Notes: a model not told the origin generated them from the letters alone. DNA of 64,000 nt from Bacillota bacterium (GCA_023459495.1 JAEWTL010000004.1:1-64000), one strand, 5' to 3'. Counted from the first letter of the stretch, positions 22,007-31,448 are shown. Program-made: numbers and translations.

Positions 22007-23011
22007 TTACAGCTCTCTCGGCGCGAGGCCGATCTTCTTATACACCTTACGCAGCATACGCAGCGCGTTTTTCTGCGCCTGCTCCGCACCACTCTGAATC
22101 ACGCTGTTCAAATACGCCTTGTCGGCTCTGATCTTCTCGTACCGCTGCTGCAGGGGTGCTAGCTCCTCGCACAGCACGTCGGCCACGCGCGATTTCAACG
22201 CGCCATAACCCTGTCCTTCAAACTCCGCCTCGATCTGCTCCATCGTTGTGCCCGTTACGGCACTGTAGATGGACATGAGGTTGGACACTCCCGGCTTATC
22301 CTCAGCAAAGCGCACCTGTCCCTCCGAGTCGGTCACGGCCCGCTTCATCTTGCGCTGGATGACCTCCGGCTTGTCGAGCAGCGAGATAAAAGCGTTCTCG
22401 TTGTCGTCCGACTTGCTCATCTTGGCTTCCGGATCGGAGAGGCTCATGATGCGCGCACCCGTCTTGGGGATATACGCATCCGGCACGGTGAACACATCGC
22501 CGTAGAGGTTGTTGAACCGAATCGCGATGTCACGCGCGATTTCGAGGTGCTGTTTCTGGTCCGCGCCGACTGGCACAAGGTCGGTATCGAACAGCAGAAT
22601 ATCTGCTGCCATCAGCACAGGGTAAGTAAACAGGCCCGCGTTGACGTTGTCCGCATGGCGTTCGCTCTTTTCCTTGAACTGCGTCATGCGCGAAAGCTCG
22701 CCCATGTATGTGAAGCAGTTTAAAACCCAGGCCAGTTCCGCATGGCACGTCACATGCGACTGGAAGTACACAATGTTCTTCTCCGGGTCCAACCCGGCTG
22801 CGAGTATCAACGCCATCGTATCAAGGCAGCGCTTGCGGAACTCCGCCGGGTCCTGCCGCACCGTCAGCGCGTGCAGATCCACTACGCAATAATAGCAGCT
22901 GTACTCGTCCTGCAGCTTCACCCAGTTCCTGATCGCGCCTACATAATTGCCGATGGTTAAAACACCAGAAGGCTGTACGCCCGAAAATATGACTTTCTTA
23001 TCCTTTTGCAT
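22007..23011 (-). CDS. trpS: Tryptophanyl-tRNA synthetase
   Basis: This class I synthetase joins tryptophan to tRNA-Trp. The HIGH-equivalent motif is in PSGVLTIGNY (about residues 13-22) and the KMSKS loop in AKMSKSDDN (about residue 198). The length of 334 aa is standard. The ATG has a GGAGG site formed by the last codons of the preceding DUF503 gene. It lies in a run with thrC and DUF503. Confidence 0.97.
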   Translation of the reverse strand: MQKDKKVIFSGVQPSGVLTIGNYVGAIRNWVKLQDEYSCYYCVVDLHALTVRQDPAEFRKRCLDTMALILAAGLDPEKNIVYFQSHVTCHAELAWVLNCFTYMGELSRMTQFKEKSERHADNVNAGLFTYPVLMAADILLFDTDLVPVGADQKQHLEIARDIAIRFNNLYGDVFTVPDAYIPKTGARIMSLSDPEAKMSKSDDNENAFISLLDKPEVIQRKMKRAVTDSEGQVRFAEDKPGVSNLMSIYSAVTGTTMEQIEAEFEGQGYGALKSRVADVLCEELAPLQQRYEKIRADKAYLNSVIQSGAEQAQKNALRMLRKVYKKIGLAPREL

Positions 23012-23014
23012 TTT

Positions 23015-23299
23015 TCATTCCTCCAAAAGGGTTTCGATTTCGATAACTTCAAAGCGTCCGTCGCCATAGAGGAAATCCACAATGTCCTGCATGCCCTGCC
23101 GCGCCGCAGAAGCACTGACCGCGGCCAGCGCAAAGGTCATCTCGCAGCGCTGCCACTTGTCATTCTCGCCGCTTTCCACGACCGATACGTTGAAACGCGA
23201 GCGGCATTTCTCCTTGACGCTGCGTACCACCATGCGCTTGTCTTTGAGACTCTGCGCGTCGTGAATGGCAATCGTCGCCTGAAACACCGCCGCGTGCAT
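23015..23299 (-). CDS. DUF503 family protein (YlxP-like)
   Basis: This 94-aa protein matches the DUF503 family of small ferredoxin-fold proteins found in many Firmicutes. Family landmarks include SLKDKRMVVRSVKEKCRSRFNVSV-type helix and strand and the tail ending in EIETLLEE. Some members sit next to ribosome-binding-factor genes, but function is not established. It starts two bases after the thrC stop and ends just before trpS. Confidence 0.87.
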   Translation of the reverse strand: MHAAVFQATIAIHDAQSLKDKRMVVRSVKEKCRSRFNVSVVESGENDKWQRCEMTFALAAVSASAARQGMQDIVDFLYGDGRFEVIEIETLLEE

Positions 23300-23301
23300 G
23301 G

Positions 23302-24762
23302 CTACAGTACCTTCAGAACGGCGTCCGCCATGCCGGGAATATCGGTCACTGTGGTATGCCGCACCGGGCTTCCCTCCAGTTCTGCGAGTTGCCGCGGGAT
23401 GGCCGTGCCGGCCATTTCGCTGAGCCGTTTCGCATCCAAAAATGGCGAATCCGTTTCCCTACCACCCAAAGCGGACAGAACATCGCCGGGGAACTTATAT
23501 GGCGACGCGGTGGAGACGACCACGGTCTTCGCGGTATCCCCCATCGCTTTATATTTCTCGTATACGCCGAGCGCCACCGCAGTGTGCGTATCGGCGAGAT
23601 ATCCGGTTTGCTCGAACGTGTGGCGGATCGCGGCTTGCGTTTCTTCCTCGCCGCACCAGTCCGACCAGAAGTCTTCCTCCAGCGCGCTGCGCGCCGTTTC
23701 GCCGATGTCGTAGCGGCCTGTGGCTTTCAGCTGCGCCATCATGGCACGCACCGCCGCCTCGTCCCGGCCCGTCAACTCAAACAACAGCCGTTCCAGGTTG
23801 CTCGAGATCAGGATGTCCATCGAAGGCGACATGGTTTTATAAAACTCCCGCTGCAGCGTGTATTCGCCGCGCCGGAAGAAGTCGGTCAGCACATTGTTGC
23901 GGTTGGACGCGCAGATAAGCTTGCCCACCGGTAGCCCCATGCGCTTCGCGTAGTATGCCGCAAGGATGTTACCGAAGTTGCCCGTCGGCACCACAAAGTT
24001 GATCTTTTCGCCTGCGGCAATATCGCCGCGCTGCAGCAGCTGCGTATATGCCCAGACGTAGTACGCGATCTGCGGCGCGAGCCGCCCAAAGTTGATCGAG
24101 TTGGCGGACGACAGGCTATAGCCTTTTTCCGCCGCCTTCGCCGCAAATTCCGCGTTACCGAAGATAGCCTTCACGCCGCTCTGCGCGTCGTCGAAGTTTC
24201 CCCGCACCGCCGCGACATGCGTGTTGGCCCCGCGCTGGGTGGTCATCTGCAGGCGCTGCATGTCGGATACGCCCTCGTTGGGATAGAACACGAAAATCTT
24301 CGTGTTTGGTACATCGCAGAAGCCTTCAAGCGCGGCCTTGCCGGTATCGCCGGAGGTCGCGACGAGAATCAACACATCTTTGCCCTGCTGCTGGTTCATC
24401 GCCTCGGTCATCAGCCTCGGCAGAATGGAGAGCGCCATGTCCTTGAACGCCAATGTAGGCCCGTGATAGAGCTCCATTACATATTCTCCGCCAGCGATAC
24501 GTTTGAGCGGCGCAACGGCAGCGTCGTCAAAGCCCGCGTAAGCCGCAGCCGTCAGCGCATCCATGTCCTTCACGCCGTCGAAAAACATCGACAGCACTTT
24601 GGCGCAGAGTTCGGCGTAACTCAGTGGCAGCAGACTGCTGATCTCCGGGAGCGCCGGGAAGGATGAGGGTACATAAAGCCCGCCGTCCGGCGCAATACCG
24701 CGCAGCACCGCCTGCAGCGCTTCCGTCGTTTCATTCTGGTTTCGGGTGCTTACCAATCGCAT
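23302..24762 (-). CDS. thrC: Threonine synthase
   Basis: This 486-aa PLP enzyme converts O-phospho-L-homoserine to threonine. The PLP lysine lies in LAFKDMALSI near residue 113, and the phosphate loop in VATSGDTGKAALEGF. The N-terminal threonine-synthase domain begins RLVSTRNQNETTEALQAVL-like, as in the long bacterial/yeast form. The ATG is preceded by GAGGA. A strong terminator separates it from the upstream P-loop gene. The leader has no recognisable T-box. Confidence 0.96.
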   Translation of the reverse strand: MRLVSTRNQNETTEALQAVLRGIAPDGGLYVPSSFPALPEISSLLPLSYAELCAKVLSMFFDGVKDMDALTAAAYAGFDDAAVAPLKRIAGGEYVMELYHGPTLAFKDMALSILPRLMTEAMNQQQGKDVLILVATSGDTGKAALEGFCDVPNTKIFVFYPNEGVSDMQRLQMTTQRGANTHVAAVRGNFDDAQSGVKAIFGNAEFAAKAAEKGYSLSSANSINFGRLAPQIAYYVWAYTQLLQRGDIAAGEKINFVVPTGNFGNILAAYYAKRMGLPVGKLICASNRNNVLTDFFRRGEYTLQREFYKTMSPSMDILISSNLERLLFELTGRDEAAVRAMMAQLKATGRYDIGETARSALEEDFWSDWCGEEETQAAIRHTFEQTGYLADTHTAVALGVYEKYKAMGDTAKTVVVSTASPYKFPGDVLSALGGRETDSPFLDAKRLSEMAGTAIPRQLAELEGSPVRHTTVTDIPGMADAVLKVL

Positions 24763-24803
24763 AGCATGTCCTCTGTACCCCTGTTGCAGTTGGGGTCTCC
24801 TTT

Positions 24804-24869
24804 AAAAAAACCTGCATGGCAACGTGCGTCCCCGTCCGCAAGCCGCAAACGGGAACGCCGCGCAGCAGG
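24804..24869 (-). terminator. Long hairpin terminator before thrC
   Basis: On the minus strand CCTGC pairs with GCAGG around an inner GCGTTCCCGT/ACGGGGACGC stem and is followed by seven T residues. It ends the P-loop gene transcript. An attenuation role for thrC is possible, since it lies directly in its 5' region, but no leader peptide or T-box is seen. Confidence 0.75.
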
Positions 24870-24886
24870 TGGTATATCGAACTAAT

Positions 24887-25291
24887 TTATTCCCCGATGT
24901 ACTTTGCGAGGAATTCCGGCGGCTCTTCGCTGCCGCTGATCACGATGTATGCGTTGATGTCGGCAAACAGCTTGTCAAAACTTTCGAGCAGCGCTTCTAA
25001 ATCGACATTGTGCTTTTTAATCATGTTCTTCAGTCCGTCGATATAAATAGAGGAGATATCAAAATCTCCGGAAAGAATGCCGCAAACGAAGCCATAGAGT
25101 TTGTCGATGTTGTCGATGCCGTAGTCGCTGGTGTTGATGAAGCGGATCTCATGCTGCAAATCATACATGCAGCGGTTGTCGTCGTCCAGATAGACGAGGT
25201 TGCCGGTGGCGGTTTTGACCTCAGCATTGGCCATATCGAGCAGCTTCTTGGATTTTCCACTGCCCTTCTTACCGTAAATCAATCGTATCAT
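24887..25291 (-). CDS. Small P-loop ATPase of unknown function
   Basis: This 134-aa protein opens with a strand and a Walker A motif (GKKGSGKSK, residues 7-15), followed by a Walker B-like segment around SIYIDGLKNM. Short clostridial proteins of this type are often loosely annotated as PilT-like, but it lacks the secretion-ATPase domains and no pilus genes are near. The ATG has an AAAGGAG site. I do not assign a function. Confidence 0.7.
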   Translation of the reverse strand: MIRLIYGKKGSGKSKKLLDMANAEVKTATGNLVYLDDDNRCMYDLQHEIRFINTSDYGIDNIDKLYGFVCGILSGDFDISSIYIDGLKNMIKKHNVDLEALLESFDKLFADINAYIVISGSEEPPEFLAKYIGE

Positions 25292-25388
25292 CGGGCACCA
25301 CTCCTTTACTCTTTTTTAACATTATACAATGCCTTCCCGGTTTAATCTATACCCAATTCGCGTAAAAATGCATACGCTTTTAATTTTG

Positions 25389-25420
25389 AAAAAAGCGCCC
25401 CGCTTCGCAGCGGAGCGCCG
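25389..25420 (-). terminator. Terminator of gpmI
   Basis: A GGCGCTCCGC/GCGGGGCGC stem is followed by six T residues on the minus strand directly after the gpmI stop. Confidence 0.88.
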
Positions 25421-25425
25421 TTCGC

Positions 25426-26961
25426 TTATTCTTCGATCAGGCTCATGCCCGTCATCTCAGTCGGGACAGGCAAACCGATCAACTGCAGCATCGTGGGCGC
25501 AAGGTCTGCGAGGATACCGCCGTTGCGCAGCTTCGCATCCTTAAACCGATCGCTGACCAGAATGAACGGCACCGGATTGGTGGTGTGCGCCGTAAACGGC
25601 CCGCCGTCCTCGTCGAACATCTTCTCCGCGTTGCCGTGGTCCGCGGTGATCATGACTTCGCCGCCCATACGCTGGATCGCGCCAACCACCTTGCTCACGC
25701 ATTCGTCGACCGCGTCCACCGCCTTCACCGCCGCTTCCAGCACGCCCGTGTGGCCCACCATATCGCAGTTGGCGAAATTCAGGATCATTACGTCGTACTC
25801 GCCCGACTCAATGTGCTTCACAGCCTCCTCGGCTACCTCATAGGCGCTCATCTCCGGCTTTAAGTCATATGTCGCCACCTTGGGTGAGGGGATCAGAAAG
25901 CGATCCTCTCCGGGGTTGGGCGCTTCCACGCCGCCGTTAAAGAAAAACGTCACATGCGCGTACTTCTCTGTCTCCGCGATACGGAACTGCTTGAGGCCGT
26001 TCTTGGAGAGGTATTCGCCGAGCGTGTTGCTGAGCGACTGGGGCTTATACGCTACCAGCACGTGGGTAAACGTCTTGTCATACTGCGTCATGCAAACGTA
26101 GGTGAGCGGAAAGTATTCCCTCTCAAAGCCCGCAAAGTCCGGCTCAGTCAGCGCGCGCGTAATCTCTCTCGCGCGGTCCGGGCGGAAGTTGAAGAAGATT
26201 ACCGAGTCACCGCTGCCGATCGTCGCGACAGGCTCACCGTTCTCCACCACGACCGTGGGCAGCACGAATTCGTCCATCTCGCCCTTGTCGTAGCTCTGCT
26301 GCATGGCCATAATGCCGCTGTCTGCCGTAACGCCTTCGCCCTTGACCATCGCGTTGTATGCCTTGCTTACGCGTTCAAAGCGGTTGTCACGGTCCATTGC
26401 ATAATAGCGGCCCATCACCGTAGCGATCTTGCCGATGCCAATTCGCTTCATCTCGATTTCCAGCTGTTCGATGAAGCCCTTGCCGCTATCAGGCGACACG
26501 TCGCGACCGTCCATGAAGCAGTGCACGTACACCTGCTTCAGGTCCCGCTCCTTGGCCATGCGCAGCAGCGCATAAAGATGCTCGTTGTGGCTGTGCACGC
26601 CGCCGTCCGATACGAGGCCGAAGGTGTGCAGTTTCGTGCCGTTTTTGAGCGCGCTGTCCATCGCCTGGATAAGCTCTTCCTTTTTGAAGAAACCGCCGTC
26701 CTCAATATCCTTGGTGATGCGGGTAAGCTCCTGGTACACGACGCGGCCCGCGCCCATGTTCAGGTGACCCACCTCGGAGTTGCCCATCTGCCCTTCGGGC
26801 AGGCCCACCGCGAGGCCCGACGCCTTGACGAGCGTCGTGGGATACTCTGCCCGCAGCTTCGTCACCGTGGGAGCGCCTTCAATGCGGATCGCATTGCCGC
26901 GCGTCTCATTGCTCTCGCCGAAGCCGTCGAGTATCATCAGGGCTGTTAATTTTTTAGCCAT
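25426..26961 (-). CDS. gpmI: 2,3-Bisphosphoglycerate-independent phosphoglycerate mutase
   Basis: This 511-aa, manganese-dependent glycolytic enzyme interconverts 3- and 2-phosphoglycerate. The metal site and phosphoserine motif are complete: N-terminal LDGFGE, the phosphoserine in MGNSEVGH, HSHNEHLYAL and C-terminal TADHGNAE. It follows tpiA and pgk in the same direction, so three successive glycolytic enzymes are grouped. The start ATG lies nine bases after the tpiA stop, with a GAGGGG site. Confidence 0.97.
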   Translation of the reverse strand: MAKKLTALMILDGFGESNETRGNAIRIEGAPTVTKLRAEYPTTLVKASGLAVGLPEGQMGNSEVGHLNMGAGRVVYQELTRITKDIEDGGFFKKEELIQAMDSALKNGTKLHTFGLVSDGGVHSHNEHLYALLRMAKERDLKQVYVHCFMDGRDVSPDSGKGFIEQLEIEMKRIGIGKIATVMGRYYAMDRDNRFERVSKAYNAMVKGEGVTADSGIMAMQQSYDKGEMDEFVLPTVVVENGEPVATIGSGDSVIFFNFRPDRAREITRALTEPDFAGFEREYFPLTYVCMTQYDKTFTHVLVAYKPQSLSNTLGEYLSKNGLKQFRIAETEKYAHVTFFFNGGVEAPNPGEDRFLIPSPKVATYDLKPEMSAYEVAEEAVKHIESGEYDVMILNFANCDMVGHTGVLEAAVKAVDAVDECVSKVVGAIQRMGGEVMITADHGNAEKMFDEDGGPFTAHTTNPVPFILVSDRFKDAKLRNGGILADLAPTMLQLIGLPVPTEMTGMSLIEE

Positions 26962-26970
26962 TATAACCCC

Positions 26971-27726
26971 TCATTTGTTGTAGTTGACGATGCCCGCGAA
27001 ATCCTCCGCCTTGAGCGCCGCGCCGCCGATCAGGCCGCCGTCGATCTCCGGCATGGCCATAAGCTCCTTCGCGTTGCCGGGCTTCATGCTGCCGCCGTAC
27101 TGGATGCGCACACGGAAAGCCGTATCGTCGCCGAAGACTTCCGCCACCGCGCCACGGATGGTGCCGATGGTTTCGTTCGCATCTTCGGAGGTTGCCGTTT
27201 TGCCCGTGCCGATAGCCCAGATGGGTTCATACGCGATCACCACACCCGCGGTCTGCTCCGCGGAGATGCCCAGCAGCGCCAGCTTGGTCTGCTTGCAGAC
27301 GACTTCCGCCGTGATGCCGTTTTCGCGTTCTTCCAGCGTCTCGCCCACGCAGATGATGGGTGTGAGGCCCGCCGCCAGCGCAGCCTTGGCTTTCTTGTTG
27401 ACGCCTTCGTCCGTCTCGCCAAAATATTGACGGCGTTCGCTGTGTCCGAGGATTACGTATTCCACGCCGAGCGACGTGAGCATTTCAGCCGAAACCTCAC
27501 CTGTATAGGCGCCGCTCGCTTCAAAATGCATGTTCTGCGCGCCGAGGCGAATGTTGCTGCCTTTGAGCGCTTCCGCAGCAGCCGGGATGCATACGAACGG
27601 CGGGCATACCACCACATCCACATCCTGTGCCCCACGCACCAGCGGGATCAGCCCTTCGACCAGCCGCTTTGCCTCATCCGGCGTTTTGTTCATCTTCCAG
27701 TTTCCCGCAATAATCGGTTTTCTCAT
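26971..27726 (-). CDS. tpiA: Triosephosphate isomerase
   Basis: This 251-aa TIM-barrel enzyme interconverts dihydroxyacetone phosphate and glyceraldehyde 3-phosphate. It has the N-terminal GNWKMNKT lysine, catalytic histidine in LGHSERR, catalytic glutamate in AYEPIWAIGTG and phosphate-binding GGSMKPGN. The start has CCGGAGG upstream. It sits between pgk and gpmI; a terminator between pgk and tpiA suggests partial uncoupling. Confidence 0.97.
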   Translation of the reverse strand: MRKPIIAGNWKMNKTPDEAKRLVEGLIPLVRGAQDVDVVVCPPFVCIPAAAEALKGSNIRLGAQNMHFEASGAYTGEVSAEMLTSLGVEYVILGHSERRQYFGETDEGVNKKAKAALAAGLTPIICVGETLEERENGITAEVVCKQTKLALLGISAEQTAGVVIAYEPIWAIGTGKTATSEDANETIGTIRGAVAEVFGDDTAFRVRIQYGGSMKPGNAKELMAMPEIDGGLIGGAALKAEDFAGIVNYNK

Positions 27727-27849
27727 ATCTGTACCTCCGGTGAAAATATTGTTAAGGCCGTCGCCTTGATACCCGAAATCATATCCTGAAAGCCCCGCTT
27801 TTGCGCTGAGCCCTTCTTATGAATGCCCCCTGTGCGAGGGGATATTCGT

Positions 27850-27879
27850 AAAAAGGGCCGCCTCAACAGAGGGCGGCCC
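27850..27879 (-). terminator. Terminator between pgk and tpiA
   Basis: A GGCCGCCC-type stem (GGGCGGCC pairing across a short loop) is followed by TTTTT on the minus strand 30 bases after the pgk stop. The 180-base gap beyond it holds no gene and could contain a separate tpiA promoter. Confidence 0.8.
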
Positions 27880-27909
27880 CGTATATTCCGTATTGAAACA
27901 ACATCCCTC

Positions 27910-29094
27910 TTATTTGTTCTGCAGCGCAGCCACACCCGGCAGTTCGATGCCTTCGAGGAACTCGAGGCTGGCGCCGCCGCCCGTGGAGATGTGCGTCATC
28001 GCATCGGCAAAGCCCATCTGCTGAACTGCTGCCGCACTGTCGCCGCCGCCGATGATCGTGATGCCGTCGCACTCTGCCATGGCCTTGGCAATGGCGCGCG
28101 TGCCGTCCGCAAATGCCTTCATCTCGAAAACGCCCATCGGCCCGTTCCAGATAACGGTCTTTGCAGTACGGATCTTGTCAGCAAACAGCATGCGCGAGGA
28201 CGGCCCGATATCAAGGCCCATCCAGCCCGCCGAGATGTGCTCCGCGGGAACCACCTGCGTGTTGGCTTCAGCGTCAAATTTATCCGCGATGATTGCGTCG
28301 ACCGGCAGACAGAGGTCCACGCCCTTCTCCGCAGCCTTCTTCATGAGGCCCTTGGCAAGCTCAACACGCTCTTCGTCTACGAGCGAAGTGCCCACTTCAT
28401 ATCCCTTGGCTTTGAGGAACGTATAGGCCATGCCGCCGCCCAGCAGGATCGTGTCGGCCTTATCGATCAGGTTATTAATGACGCCGATCTTGTCCGCCAC
28501 CTTCGCGCCGCCCAGAATAGCGACAAACGGCCTTGCGGGATTGTCGAGAGCGCCGCCCAGCACGTCCAGCTCCTTACCAATGAGGAAGCCCGCGACAGCG
28601 GGGATGTAATCCGCCACACCCGTGGTGGACGAATGCGCACGGTGAGCCGAACCAAACGCGTCGTTGACAAAGATTTCAGCCAGCGAGGCGAGCTTTTTGG
28701 AGAACTCCGGATCGTTGGCGGTCTCTTCCTTATGAAAGCGCACATTTTCGAGAAGCACGATTTCGCCTTCGCCCAGCGCGTCCACAGCGGCCTTTGCAGA
28801 CTCGCCGATTACATCGGTGGCAAAAGTCACCTTGCAGGGCAGCAGTTCAGCCAGCCGCTTAGCAACCGGTGCAAGCGAGTATGCCGGATCGGGCGTGCCC
28901 TTCGGACGTCCGAGATGCGAGCAAAGGATAACCTTCGCTTTGTTTTCAATCAGATAGTTGATCGTGGGCAATGCGGCCACGATGCGAGTTTCATCCGTAA
29001 TTTCTTTTTTGTCATTCAGCGGAACATTGAAGTCCACACGCACAAGAACGCGTTTGCCTCTGACGTCAATGTCTTTCACAGTCTTTTTATTCAT
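27910..29094 (-). CDS. pgk: Phosphoglycerate kinase
   Basis: This 394-aa glycolytic kinase makes ATP from 1,3-bisphosphoglycerate. The signature RVDFNVPLND is near the N-terminus, the substrate-binding histidine in HLGRPKG and the nucleotide loop in GGGDSAAAV. I use the ATG at 29094, eight bases after AAGGAG, rather than the GTG three codons upstream. It is the first gene of the pgk-tpiA-gpmI group; no gap gene is in the window. Confidence 0.97.
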   Translation of the reverse strand: MNKKTVKDIDVRGKRVLVRVDFNVPLNDKKEITDETRIVAALPTINYLIENKAKVILCSHLGRPKGTPDPAYSLAPVAKRLAELLPCKVTFATDVIGESAKAAVDALGEGEIVLLENVRFHKEETANDPEFSKKLASLAEIFVNDAFGSAHRAHSSTTGVADYIPAVAGFLIGKELDVLGGALDNPARPFVAILGGAKVADKIGVINNLIDKADTILLGGGMAYTFLKAKGYEVGTSLVDEERVELAKGLMKKAAEKGVDLCLPVDAIIADKFDAEANTQVVPAEHISAGWMGLDIGPSSRMLFADKIRTAKTVIWNGPMGVFEMKAFADGTRAIAKAMAECDGITIIGGGDSAAAVQQMGFADAMTHISTGGGASLEFLEGIELPGVAALQNK

Positions 29095-29147
29095 TGTTCC
29101 CACTCCTTGCGGCCCATATGAAGGCCAGTCGAATCGGCTTTAATTTT

Positions 29148-29225
29148 ATGCGAAACGCCCTGAAAATGCAATACTAAACTTTCAGCCACAGCGTACCAGA
29201 AAGGCCTTTCCAGGCTCCGTGGCTG
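29148..29225. other. Intergenic hairpins between the Na/Pi transporter and pgk
   Basis: The 19 bases at 29148-29166 (ATGCGAAACGCCCTGAAAA) are identical to the left arm and loop of the 50-base hairpin at 18981-19030, suggesting a decayed copy. A separate CAGCCAC/GTGGCTG hairpin at 29183-29225 lies just after the transporter stop and may terminate its transcript. Confidence 0.6.
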
Positions 29226-29229
29226 GTTT

Positions 29230-30843
29230 TTACCGGTAATTACCCTGCGTCACATAATAGGCAATATTGGTCGCATGGTCGGACACGCGCTCCAGGTTCG
29301 TAACCAGATCGGTGAAGATCATACCGGCGCGCGCGGTGCATTTGCCCGCAGCGATACGCGCCACGTGGTTGTTCTTCAGATTGCCTTCATAGTCGTCCAC
29401 AATCTTTTCAATCTCGATCACTTCGTCAGCCAGCTTTTTGTCGTTGTGTTCAAAAGCCAGTGCGCATTTTTCCACTGCCTGGGACACATAACTGTGCATT
29501 TCGCGAATTTCATTCAGCGCATCATCCGAGAATGGTATTTTATCATCGATACGGGACGCGGCGTATTCTGTAAAATTCTCCGCGTGGTCGGAGATACGTT
29601 CGATGTCATTGATGATATGGAATAGATCGGCCGCGATGGACGCATCGCCTTCGGACAGTTCCTGCGCAGTTACCCTGGCCAGAAAGCTGGTGATCTCATG
29701 GTTCAAAAAGTTGACGATCTGCTCCTGCTCTTGCACCACAGGTATTTTGCTCTCGTCCGGCCCTAAGAAAGCCTGTAAAGAAAGCTCGTAGTTTTCCCGC
29801 GCGATCTCGGCCATACGCGCCACCTCTTTGATGGTCTGGCTGATCGCAATGGACGGCGTCTCCAGTTGCTTGTCGTCAATATACTGGAATCGCCGTCGCT
29901 TGGCCATTTCGTCCTCACCGCGGATAATTAAACCGGTTAACTTGATGATCGGCTGCGGATACCATATCAGAATTGCCAGTGTAACTGTGTTAAATATCGT
30001 GTGGAACAGGGCAATTTGTGTCTGCACCTCCGGAACCATTGCTTTGATCCAGTTTACGATAGGCAGAAGTTCCACCAGCACGGCGAATATCACGACGCCG
30101 AAGACATTGAAAAACAGATGGAACAAAGCCGCACGCCGCGCTGTTTTGCTGGTGCCAATGCTAGAGAGTAGTGCGGTGACGCAGGTACCCATATTGGAAC
30201 CCAGTACCACGTATACTGCCGACTCAAACGTAATGGCGCCCGCCAGAGCCAGTCCAACGAGTATGCCTGTAGTTGCGGACGAGCTCTGAATCAGCATGGT
30301 GACGAGCATGCCGATCAATATACCGACGAGCGGATGCTGGAACGAAACGAGCAGGTTCTGGAACGCGGGCATGTCCCTCAGCGGCTTCATCGTATCCGTC
30401 ATCATCTCCATGCCGACGAATATGATACCGAAGCCCAGAATGATGCCGCCGATCCGCTTAATGCTGCGTTTCTTCATAAACATCATCACGATGCCGATGA
30501 AAACAAATAACGGCGCGATAGCGGTCATCTTAATGCCCACAATCCACGCCGTAATCGTCGTACCTACGTTAGCGCCCATCATCACGCCCGCTGCCTGCAT
30601 CAGTGTCATCAGGCCGGCGTTGACAAAGCCCACGACCATCACCGTCGTGGCGGACGAACTCTGAATAATTGTTGTGACCCCGCAGCCCAATGCTGCGCCA
30701 ATGAAACGATTGGTAGTCAGTACTTCAAGCCCCCGGCGCAGCTTGTTGCCCGCTGCCTTCTCAAGGTTGTCCGCCATCAGCTTCATGCCGTACAGGAACA
30801 GCCCAAGACCGCCGAAAAGCTTAATAATCGACCAAATATCCAT
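29230..30843 (-). CDS. Na+/phosphate cotransporter with C-terminal PhoU-like domain
   Basis: This 537-aa inner-membrane protein imports phosphate with sodium. The two inverted NptA/PNaS repeats carry the QSSSATT signature twice (IIQSSSATTVMV and LIQSSSATTGIL). After about residue 340 a PhoU-like helical domain (paired helices with NDIERISDHAENFTEYA and LERVSDHATNIAYYV) is fused, which is typical of Gram-positive family members and probably regulates transport. The upstream region has Pho-box-like repeats. An alternative reading as a broader anion exporter cannot be excluded. Confidence 0.92.
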   Translation of the reverse strand: MDIWSIIKLFGGLGLFLYGMKLMADNLEKAAGNKLRRGLEVLTTNRFIGAALGCGVTTIIQSSSATTVMVVGFVNAGLMTLMQAAGVMMGANVGTTITAWIVGIKMTAIAPLFVFIGIVMMFMKKRSIKRIGGIILGFGIIFVGMEMMTDTMKPLRDMPAFQNLLVSFQHPLVGILIGMLVTMLIQSSSATTGILVGLALAGAITFESAVYVVLGSNMGTCVTALLSSIGTSKTARRAALFHLFFNVFGVVIFAVLVELLPIVNWIKAMVPEVQTQIALFHTIFNTVTLAILIWYPQPIIKLTGLIIRGEDEMAKRRRFQYIDDKQLETPSIAISQTIKEVARMAEIARENYELSLQAFLGPDESKIPVVQEQEQIVNFLNHEITSFLARVTAQELSEGDASIAADLFHIINDIERISDHAENFTEYAASRIDDKIPFSDDALNEIREMHSYVSQAVEKCALAFEHNDKKLADEVIEIEKIVDDYEGNLKNNHVARIAAGKCTARAGMIFTDLVTNLERVSDHATNIAYYVTQGNYR

Positions 30844-30889
30844 ATTTCCACTACCCCTTAAAAAAACTCAAAACTTATGCATTGTAAAT

Positions 30890-30955
30890 ATTGTACGTTG
30901 CGATAAAGTGTTAAGTCAATGTTAAGTTTGGCGCGTTATGTTAAGTCTATGTAAA
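30890..30955 (-). promoter_or_regulatory. Promoter with PhoP-box-like direct repeats
   Basis: The minus strand has four TTAACA-type hexamers (three TTAACA, one TTTACA) starting 11, 19 and 11 bases apart. The 11-base pairs match the Gram-positive PhoP box. A -35 TTGACT (30914-30919) sits between two repeats and is followed 18 bases later by TACAAT. This fits phosphate-starvation control of the transporter gene. Confidence 0.7.
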
Positions 30956-30983
30956 GTGATTGAACTTTTTTTCACAAGCAGAG

Positions 30984-31448
30984 TCAGATCATACCCGGAA
31001 AACCATGCTGCCTCAGCGCCTCATATAATACGATAGCGACTGAGTTGGAGAGGTTGAGGGAACGCAGTGTGGGCCGCATGGGAATGCGCACCGCGGTTTC
31101 GGGATTCGAAAAGATTAACGGTTCAGGCAGCCCTTTTGTCTCCTTACCGAACAGCAGATAGCATTCCTCCGGATATGTGATATCGATATGGCGGTTGCCT
31201 GCCTTGGTGGAACAATAGTAGTAAATTCCGCCTGCCGTGCGTTCAAAGAATTCACCTAAGCTTTCATGAATCTGTACATTGAGCTCCGGCCAGTAATCCA
31301 GCCCGGCACGCTTGAGCTGCTTGTCCGAAATGTCAAAGCCGAGCGGTTTTACGAGATGAAGCTGCGCGCCCGTGACGGCGCAGGTGCGCGCAATGTTTCC
31401 GGTGTTGGCGGGTATTTCAGGCTCTACGAGCACCACATGAAAGCGCAT
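30984..31448 (-). CDS. trmL: tRNA (cytidine/uridine-34-2'-O)-methyltransferase
   Basis: This 154-aa SPOUT-class enzyme methylates the ribose of the wobble base in tRNA-Leu species. The trefoil-knot motifs are present: NTGNIARTC, LLFGKETKGLPE and IPMRPTLRSLNLSNSVAI. I start at the ATG at 31448, which has an AAAGGAGG site; the longer open frame adds an unconserved 35-residue extension. It is divergent from the flippase gene. Confidence 0.93.
   Translation of the reverse strand: MRFHVVLVEPEIPANTGNIARTCAVTGAQLHLVKPLGFDISDKQLKRAGLDYWPELNVQIHESLGEFFERTAGGIYYYCSTKAGNRHIDITYPEECYLLFGKETKGLPEPLIFSNPETAVRIPMRPTLRSLNLSNSVAIVLYEALRQHGFPGMI

Noticed and set aside
24763..24886. T-box riboswitch in the thrC leader
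   Set aside because: The strong hairpin and T-run resemble an expression platform, but the conserved T-box sequence and specifier loop are missing. A plain terminator of the upstream gene explains it.
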